Source: Hymenolepis diminuta (taxonomy: Eukaryota; Platyhelminthes; Cestoda; Cyclophyllidea; Hymenolepididae). Taken from it: a stretch of 64,000 nt of DNA. Both the position numbers and the translations under genes were made by a program. Below are positions 57,471 through 64,000 of this stretch, in pieces; positions within the stretch are counted from its first letter, which is position 1, and each line of letters starts with the position of its first letter. A model generated the notes under the pieces. That model ran no database searches. It was not told where the DNA came from and saw only the letters and a list, made by a program, of their open reading frames with translations. The DNA lies in contig CAADRB010000016.1 of assembly GCA_900708905.1 (NCBI GenBank), positions 2,343,594-2,407,593 of the forward strand, in the 5' to 3' direction.

Positions 57471-59161
57471 CTGCAATGCCATTGGTCAAGAAAATAGATA
57501 CAATCAACCAATAGTGATCACGCTGCATTACATCTATGAGATGTAACAATATCGTACGCGTCCGTTTCCAGATTTCCGTCAATTTTGCAAACAAAGTTTA
57601 TTTTAAACCGCACTTTATTTGTTTAAATGAGAGTAAAATAAAATGCTTAAATGTAAATCAAGCAGTTTTTATCTTTGTCAGGCGACTTACTGTAACCTGT
57701 CAATCAGGATCAAACACAACGGACATTGACTACCATTCTTATCTCCAATTACTAAAACCTGATGTTCGAGTTTTTAACATCAGGCCATACTGAAACTAAC
57801 TCAACTAATTACTTCATCTGGATTCATATGTTAAGCGAAGAAAGTATATTCCGACCCCTATTCTTTGATCGCATCCGATTCCCTCCCCTCATATCTTGCT
57901 GCTCCTGGTAATAATATCCAGACAATTTTTAGTTCTGTAAAAACCCACTTTACAATCGTAAGCAATCTTTATGATATTCATAAGGCCTCGATCTCGTATA
58001 CTGATGTAAAAAGTGAATGACCTGTATGGAAGGGACTGGAGAACTATTTCAGTTTATTAGTAAAAACTATTCTGAAGACCATAAGGTATTTTCAATTGCT
58101 GAAGAGCAATCATCAAGATTTTGAACTTCATTAATACTAGATGTTGACAACCATGTCATTGAAATCCTCTTCTCTAATATGTTTTATATTATATCGGTTT
58201 TGAAAAATATTAATATCTTCTGAGACAATATAAATGTTTCACATTGAATGAACGCATCTAACTGAGTTCAACAAAGTTAAATTTATCGCAATCTCAGTTT
58301 TATCATTTTAAAATCATGCAAGCTGATAAATAGCGTATAAAAGATCCTTCCACTTTCTCAAACTTTGAAAGGAAAAAAATGAATCGATGTGGGATGATCG
58401 ACCGTCGTGATTAAATAAACCGCCAAACAAGTATCGGATATCGATGACAAAAATTTGCTCCAGTCAGGATGAAAAATCATGACTTATTCCCAATAAGTTA
58501 CTACCATTGATAACTTAAGTATACTCTTAAAATCTAGTCGATAGTAGTATCGTTTGGTGGTAATATAATAACAATAATGCTTGTTTATGTCAATCATTTT
58601 ACAGACTCATCAACGTAAGTCCAGATGCAAATAAAATTTTGATTGTTCGAAAAGGAATGATTGAATTCGGCATAATGAATTAAAAATGAAGGCTTGCATT
58701 ATCACTATGGATATGAGCACAAACAACGTCCAGATAGTAAAAATTCAAGAGGAAAGGGAATAAAAAAAAAGAAATGCGTCTGGAAGTAAGCACAAGTCTA
58801 CTTAACCATGAACCCAGAAGTCTCGTGCTATCTGTTTTCTCAAATTTAACTTTTATCTGCTTAACACTACCAATTAGGTACATTTTCGCCGAATTTAAAA
58901 TCTGATTGTCAGGACATATTATTATTATCGCCTATCTGTTAATATAGTTTGTCTGCATGATACCAGTCGGGCAAACCGATGCATAGCTTTAAGTCATTAT
59001 CTTTTGGGAGAGTATAGGAAATAGGCCTGACCACAATCTAGATTATCCTCACTCAGTACTGACGCTCCCCTCTCTCCTCCCAATCCATACCTCCAACCCC
59101 ACCTCTTACCCCTCTCATCTATTCGCTATTGTTCAATGTACGTTTATCAACCCAATTTTTG

Positions 59162-59300
59162 GTAATCTCGCTTGTTAAGGGCTGTTGTTACCCGTTAGCC
59201 TTGTGAACATTACTAGTCCAATGATGAGACGTCAGGTCTAATCTGGTGGAGCTCCAAAAGCAGATTTAATATGATAAGTGCTACTTTAATAAATATGCAC
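59162..59300 (+). repeat. Dispersed repeat (copy 2)
   Basis: This is the partner of 31985-32115, with GGGCTGTTGTTACCCGTTAG, CTGGTGGAGCTCCAAAAG and GTGCTACTTTAA. Confidence 0.4.
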
Positions 59301-59324
59301 ATCACTTAATGCCAGGATTAGGGA

Positions 59325-59560
59325 TAGGATAGGGATATAGAATCTCACTTCATTTGATTTTTGGATCCAGTTTGAACTCTATTTACATCATGATTAGTTT
59401 TTCACGTTTCGCAATTCAAATCTCATGATTCCTTACCTGATTTATTTAGCGAATTCTTGCTACGATATCCAATGCTTATTGACTGGCTGTTTAATTAAAG
59501 TGGTCGGTTTTTTCAACTCAGTTCGGTTGTTTTTTTTTCAAAGGTTGATTAAGCAGAATG
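59325..59560 (-). repeat. LINE-derived repeat (copy 3)
   Basis: It shares TTTGATTTTTGGATCCAG with the copies at 46700 and 56190 and the same order of blocks after it. No open frame is left. Confidence 0.4.
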
Positions 59561-60428
59561 ATCCTCTATAATATTGAGGGGTTTACAGTATATTAACTTA
59601 CCAGTTCTGAGTACTTCTATCAGTGTTTCTCATTTCAAATCTATTTAACAAAGTTGATGAAATCGGGAGCCCACACACATCAAATCAGCATGCGTACATC
59701 ATCGTGTCGACCAAACTCCCAGGGAAACTCAGTCAAATGTTGGACACAACACAATCCTTCTCAATTTTCCATTGGCCGCATGTTTAATCCTCAGCGGAAT
59801 GTTCAATTGTCTTTTCAATAATCCAACGGTCTTTGTTAACTTCAAGCATAAATGTTCACTCGCGTTTATAACTATCCCCACTATCTCTGTTCTTGTCTCC
59901 AACTCATATAACCAACTTCTTTCCATGTGCGGCTCCTCCTGTCAGTTTCAATCCTTGCACCTCACCTAACCCTTAACTTATAGTCATCTCAATTTTCTCC
60001 CTCTCTCTCTTTCTGCTACACTACATTAAATTTATATTTTTACTAATTCTTTTAGTCTCTTCTCACACTTTGCATCTGTTGACCCTCAAGTTCTATCCAC
60101 AAGAAGATTTAACACTAAGTTTAATCTACTTCAAAATGCGGTGCATAAATTTTATGAATTCGCACGCCCTAATCATCTAAAATAGTTTACACAGACGTAA
60201 TTTATCCAATAAATAATCTATTTTGAAGTATTTATCAATTATTTTTGTGACAGTTTCCTTCTCTTTCACCTGTTTTCAATAAAACTATAATTAGTAGTGA
60301 TTTACTTTCCTTTAAAACAAATAAAATCACGTTTGTAATTAATTTGTTCTTTGAAGTTAAAGAAGTCAAACACATGCAACAAAAACACAACCGTCAAATT
60401 TAAATATGATTCCCTAAAGGGGGAGAAA

Positions 60429-60545
60429 TTAGGCTAGCCCGGCTATGGTTAGAGATCCGTCGACACAACCAATACCAACAAAACGACCTTCGAGAACAGT
60501 ATCAATTGTTTGAACAATTGAGTCCACCGGAATGCGAATGAGAGC
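60429..60545 (-). CDS. Last exon of an unrecognised gene (partial)
   Basis: A 38-residue frame starts after a strong acceptor (CTTTCTCATTTCAG, ending at 60546) and ends in TAA. It reads ALIRIPVDSIVQTIDTVLEG, then RFVGIGCVDGSLTIAGLA. Codon use and the acceptor look genuine. The exon is GC-richer than its flanks. Upstream exons should be at higher coordinates but none was found up to the window end, so most of the gene may be outside. No family is assigned. Confidence 0.5.
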   Translation of the reverse strand, partial: ALIRIPVDSIVQTIDTVLEGRFVGIGCVDGSLTIAGLA

Positions 60546-60884
60546 CTGAAATGAGAAAGCAGTAGATATTTTCACTTGCTAAAGATGTTTTAGAGATATA
60601 GTTTTATCCTGCTATCTTAGTCATTCGCAGAGGAAAACGCCTCCATCGTATGCTAATGAACATCTCTTGAATCTTAAGGATAGAAGTGGCACCACCCAGT
60701 CTTTTAAACGCTTTCTTCTTCACTCAGGTAAGCGTTAACTGAATGAGATCAGAAAAATGCAAATTAATGCAAATATTAGTTCTTGAAAGCCAATCATATA
60801 GCACCACAATTTTTAGCACATGCCTATAAAGCAAATCTCCAACCAAATGCTCTCAAGAATAGAAAGGATAATTATTATTACTTT

Positions 60885-61090
60885 CATTATTCACACTTTG
60901 TTGATAGACTGGGATTTTAATCCGTGATTGATCATGCTAAGCGATCTGTTTTTGAGTTCATCTTGGATGGTTATAGGGTTGAAAATTCCATCTACCTGCT
61001 CTTGACTCTGAGTGAGAAGTAAAAATAGATCGCATACCATGATTAATCACGGATTTAAATCCCAATCTATCAACAACCTATGAATATTGT
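60885..61090. repeat. Long inverted repeat (foldback), about 180-200 bp
   Basis: The left arm (about 60898-60956) and right arm (about 61018-61076) are imperfect inverse complements over roughly 58 bp. For example, TTGATAGACTGGGATTTTAA pairs with TTTAAATCCCAATCTATCAA. They flank a loop of about 60 bp. The flanks (TATTCA) stay weakly symmetric. A foldback or MITE-like element is likely; no clear target duplication was found. Confidence 0.65.
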
Positions 61091-61984
61091 GGACATAATC
61101 TTATCCGTGAAACTGGGAGTAAAATTATTTGAACACTGGGACTTTACGCAAAACATAAGAAGAATGTGGATTACCTAATGATTCCAGAATTCAAATTAAG
61201 TAAGACTCCTAGCTCCATTTTCAACCTCTTCGTGACTCCCTTACCCCTTTCAGACATTATTAAATTCGTTTACAGTTCCTTTTATAAAGTAGCTCTTCCA
61301 TAAGTTAGTCCTGAACAATTTCCGTTTGTCCATGGTCAATAACAAAACACGTTCGACAAAAAGGTAGGCGATATAATTTGATTAGAGGACTTTAAATGAC
61401 ACTGATATTTCTCCCACCATCACTTCATCAATAAATTATTTTTATATGCTTGATTTTGTAATAGAATAAAAAAATATAAAGGTCAAAAATAGGGAAATAG
61501 GGGTATTTCAAAATTACGAACTATTGGAGGTAAAGGAGAGTTAAGTTTGCAGAAACAACGACACATCTTAATTTTAGGTTGTGATTTATATCTCTTTATT
61601 ACTAAGTCTGTTGCGGCTCCACTTTCCTTTAACGCTAAATTATCTCTTATTTATATTTTGATCAAACCCGACAGTCTTTTCCTCGTCTTCACTCGTCTGC
61701 TATTCCTATTTTTCTGTTTACCCATTGAGAGAGTCGAAATATTGATTCCATGATGCCTCGCCCTTTACCTTTTTGACTTCACCCCGTCTTACCTCAGAGT
61801 CAACCAGACGGCTTTAGTAAAGATTTACTTTAAGTCACTAAGCTGTTGGAAACGGGCTAGGCTGACAATCTTGACAACCTGTACGGAAGCACTTGCCTAA
61901 ACGCAGTCTAATATGAGCTCAGAGCGTGGACGGAACATGGGAGGCCAACAATCATTGGCTAGATTAAGATATTTTCGTGTTCTA

Positions 61985-62080
61985 CGCTGAGGAAGAGGAT
62001 TGTGGTCAAGATGGTCGTTTCCTTTGTACTCGTTGATGCATCTTGGTCTATCTTAACTTGCCTTATCTATATAATGTTCA
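61985..62080 (+). repeat. Dispersed repeat (copy 2)
   Basis: This is the partner of 32580-32680: GGATTGTGGTCAAGATGGTC, GTTTCCTTTGTACTCGTTGA and TCTTGGTCTATCTTAAC. Confidence 0.35.
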
Positions 62081-62552
62081 CTAATAGACTTATTTACACC
62101 ACGCTTCTTACGCTGCTCCAAACATTACTTTCGTTCTAATTCAAGGTGGTACTTATTGCTTGATTGGCAAATCAAAGTTAATTTCTCCTACTCTCCGATT
62201 TGAGATGCAGGTTAAGAAGCTAAAATAATAATGTTAATAGGAGTAATAATGGACTGCTTATCTATGCAGCTAGAAAAAATTATACCGTTCGAACATAATA
62301 TTATGTAGCTAACAGATACGATTAGAGGGAAAGGAGAAGATTTGGTTTATGAATTTCAGAATTTCTACTCCTTTATCATCCAGCTTAGAAGAATATGTGC
62401 TTTTGTTTTACGATACTTCGTCAAAATTCCCTTGAACTTAACTTCAACTTTGAGAAATAAGATCCTAAAATATGCCGTTTTAAGTACTTGAAATGCTTGC
62501 TTATCGTTGCGACTGAGGAACAATAATACTGGACAAGAGCATTGCCGTCTAT

Positions 62553-62775
62553 CCTGTGAACTTTCGCACATAGTTGGCAGCTTTGCACTTCACTATTCCT
62601 ACTCGAATTATCTTGAGGTGGGGAGTTAAGGCTTTTATGGAACAAGAATTGACACTGATGGCTGGTTTAGTCATGGCATACCAGTCAAACCAAGGCAAAG
62701 GGAGTCTAAATTGATTTGCACTAGCCATGAATTTGTATGAACTTTCTATCCTGTTCTCGTAGGTTCCTGATGGCA
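62553..62775 (+). repeat. Dispersed repeat (copy 2)
   Basis: This is the partner of 51227-51440, sharing CGCACATAGTTGGCAGCTTT, GAGGTGGGGAGTTAAGGC and GATGGCTGGTTTAGTCATGG. Minus-strand frames through it are not recognised. Confidence 0.45.
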
Positions 62776-63159
62776 AAAGAATTTTTCGTGTAAGAGAACT
62801 AGGGAGATTTACCATAGGAGCTCAAAAATGAAGTCCTATTTGTTGAAGTTTGATCGAGGGATTCCCCAGGGGAACCGGCTGAGGTAATTCTTACCATGTA
62901 CTGGCTCTATGGGAGTGTGTTTCTAAGAGTGGCCTTCTCGCGGTGTTAATGAGAACCGTAATTTTTGGTAATGTTTTTGGAAATCTATAATGGAGACTTA
63001 GCTTTACTAAGATATCGAGAGCATGTCAAAATCCATTCAAAATAAACTTATATAGATAAGTAAAAGGGCTGTTATTAGGTTAAAAAAATATTTCCGAAGA
63101 TTGTTGAGTAGATAATTGAGTAATTCTTGTACGCTATGTATTTATCTAAAGAGCTTACT

Positions 63160-63230
63160 GAAAAACGCATCGAACTGTTTGTTATTTTTTGGATGTCCCC
63201 TTTATTAGCCAGAATTTTAATACTTGGCTA
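63160..63230 (-). repeat. SINE-like repeat fragment
   Basis: GTCCCCTTTATTAGCCAGA resembles CCCCCTTTATTAGCCAGAC in the copy at 29211-29377, with a diverged tail next to it. Confidence 0.35.
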
Positions 63231-64000
63231 CTACTATTGTTACAATCTTAGTAACGAATGGGGAGAAAAAGTCGTAATCCTATTTATGTTTTGATAAGTA
63301 ATAAGGTCTCTTGTGTTGGTGTGCTGCTACCATGGTGATGCTGCTGAATGTTTACCGTGATATATTTAACAGAATGCAAATGAGCAATAAAAATTAATTA
63401 AAACAGTGAATATATAAGATTAATTAACGATCGAAAATTGATAAGAGGAATTTTTTTCACCATTTTTTAAGATTCAGAAAATATTTGAAATGTCAATCAT
63501 TCGCTGCTTTTCGTGTAGTGATTTAATTTTAGGACACAGAGTATGTTCTAAAAAATCTCCCATTGTTTTTGAGTTTTCTGCTAACAACATGTAAGAAAGA
63601 CCACACAGAGGGATGGACATATTCATTTCATTCTTTTCTTTGGGTTAAGGAAATACTAGGGTAGGTAAGTAAACGCCTCTGGGGTACGGACTTAGCCATT
63701 GATGTAAGGCACATTTCAGTTACTTGATTGAACAGATGTCATAAAACTATTTTTAAAACGTCTAAATTAAACAAAGACTATTTTTCAATAAATAGATATG
63801 CCACAGAACATCTTTTAACACTTCCTATTGCTAACTAGCACATCCACAGTATTAAGCTGCTAAATGCGAAGCCCGGAATGGTTGAATCCCCATCCTAGAA
63901 CAGATCAATTATCAGCCTTAAATTGATCGAAAGTTAGAAGGCGAGAGAGAAATTTAATACGCTTGTATAGCGAAATCAGAAGTGGGACTGTCTTTGGAGG

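Larger units (their letters stand above)
57540..60428. other. Intergenic or intron, repeats only
   Basis: It holds a LINE-derived copy (59325-59560) and a dispersed repeat (59162-59300). A short minus-strand open stretch near 57540-57600 reads VCKIDGNLETDAYD and might belong to the membrane-protein gene, but I could not find splice sites to support it. Confidence 0.4.
60546..64000. other. Right end of window, no further gene recognised
   Basis: It contains the inverted-repeat element (60885-61090) and dispersed repeats (61985-62080, 62553-62775 and 63160-63230). No other supported exons. Confidence 0.5.

Noticed and set aside
1..64000. CRISPR arrays, bacterial operons, phage or eukaryotic virus genes, rRNA and tRNA genes, a spliced-leader RNA gene
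   Set aside because: No regularly spaced repeats, ribosome-binding-site-led operons, viral genes or recognisable structural RNA genes were seen. B-box-like matches belong to the SINE-like repeats.

Overview
The window is nuclear DNA from a metazoan, most likely a parasitic flatworm (a cestode is my inference). The evidence is AT-rich sequence, small genes split by many introns, very short introns (36, 40, 42 and 45 nt), TA/ATA simple repeats, and many degenerate SINE-, LINE- and LTR-like repeats. There is no bacterial or phage gene organisation. One ambiguous base (N) lies at 5543.

Layout. At the left edge (3857-4334, +) is the last exon of a class A neuropeptide-type GPCR. A 500-bp solo LTR with a 4-bp target duplication sits at 5100-5599, next to a small possible secreted ORF (4776-5072, -). 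From 5.6 to 18.5 kb I find no convincing gene, only repeats and two weak exon candidates. From 18.5 to 31.2 kb the minus strand carries a stathmin-family gene (18537-19309), an F-spondin gene (19845-30009) with reeler, Spondin_N, three TSP1 and two Kunitz domains, and an unidentified gene whose last exons lie at 30331-31211.

From 33.9 to 50.5 kb is a compact conserved block: INTS12 (33910-36711, -), TRAPPC3 (36817-37512, -), EMC2 (37782-43003, +) and an erlin (45658-50471, +). TRAPPC3 and EMC2 are head to head, with 269 bp between their start codons. TRAPPC3 and INTS12 are tandem, with 105 bp between stop and start that hold a poly(A) signal and an AG directly before the INTS12 ATG. This is the layout expected of a trans-spliced flatworm polycistron. 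From 50.5 to 64 kb the sequence is mostly repeats, with a possible last exon of a single-pass membrane protein (57158-57470, -) and the last exon of an unrecognised gene (60429-60545, -).

Functionally, TRAPPC3 (ER-to-Golgi tethering), EMC2 (membrane protein insertion in the ER) and erlin (ER lipid-raft scaffold, ERAD) all serve the early secretory pathway. INTS12 serves snRNA 3'-end processing. F-spondin and stathmin are both linked to neuronal or cell-shape biology (matrix guidance and microtubule control). Exon models were built by hand from splice sites, reading-frame phase and similarity to known families; no searches were run.
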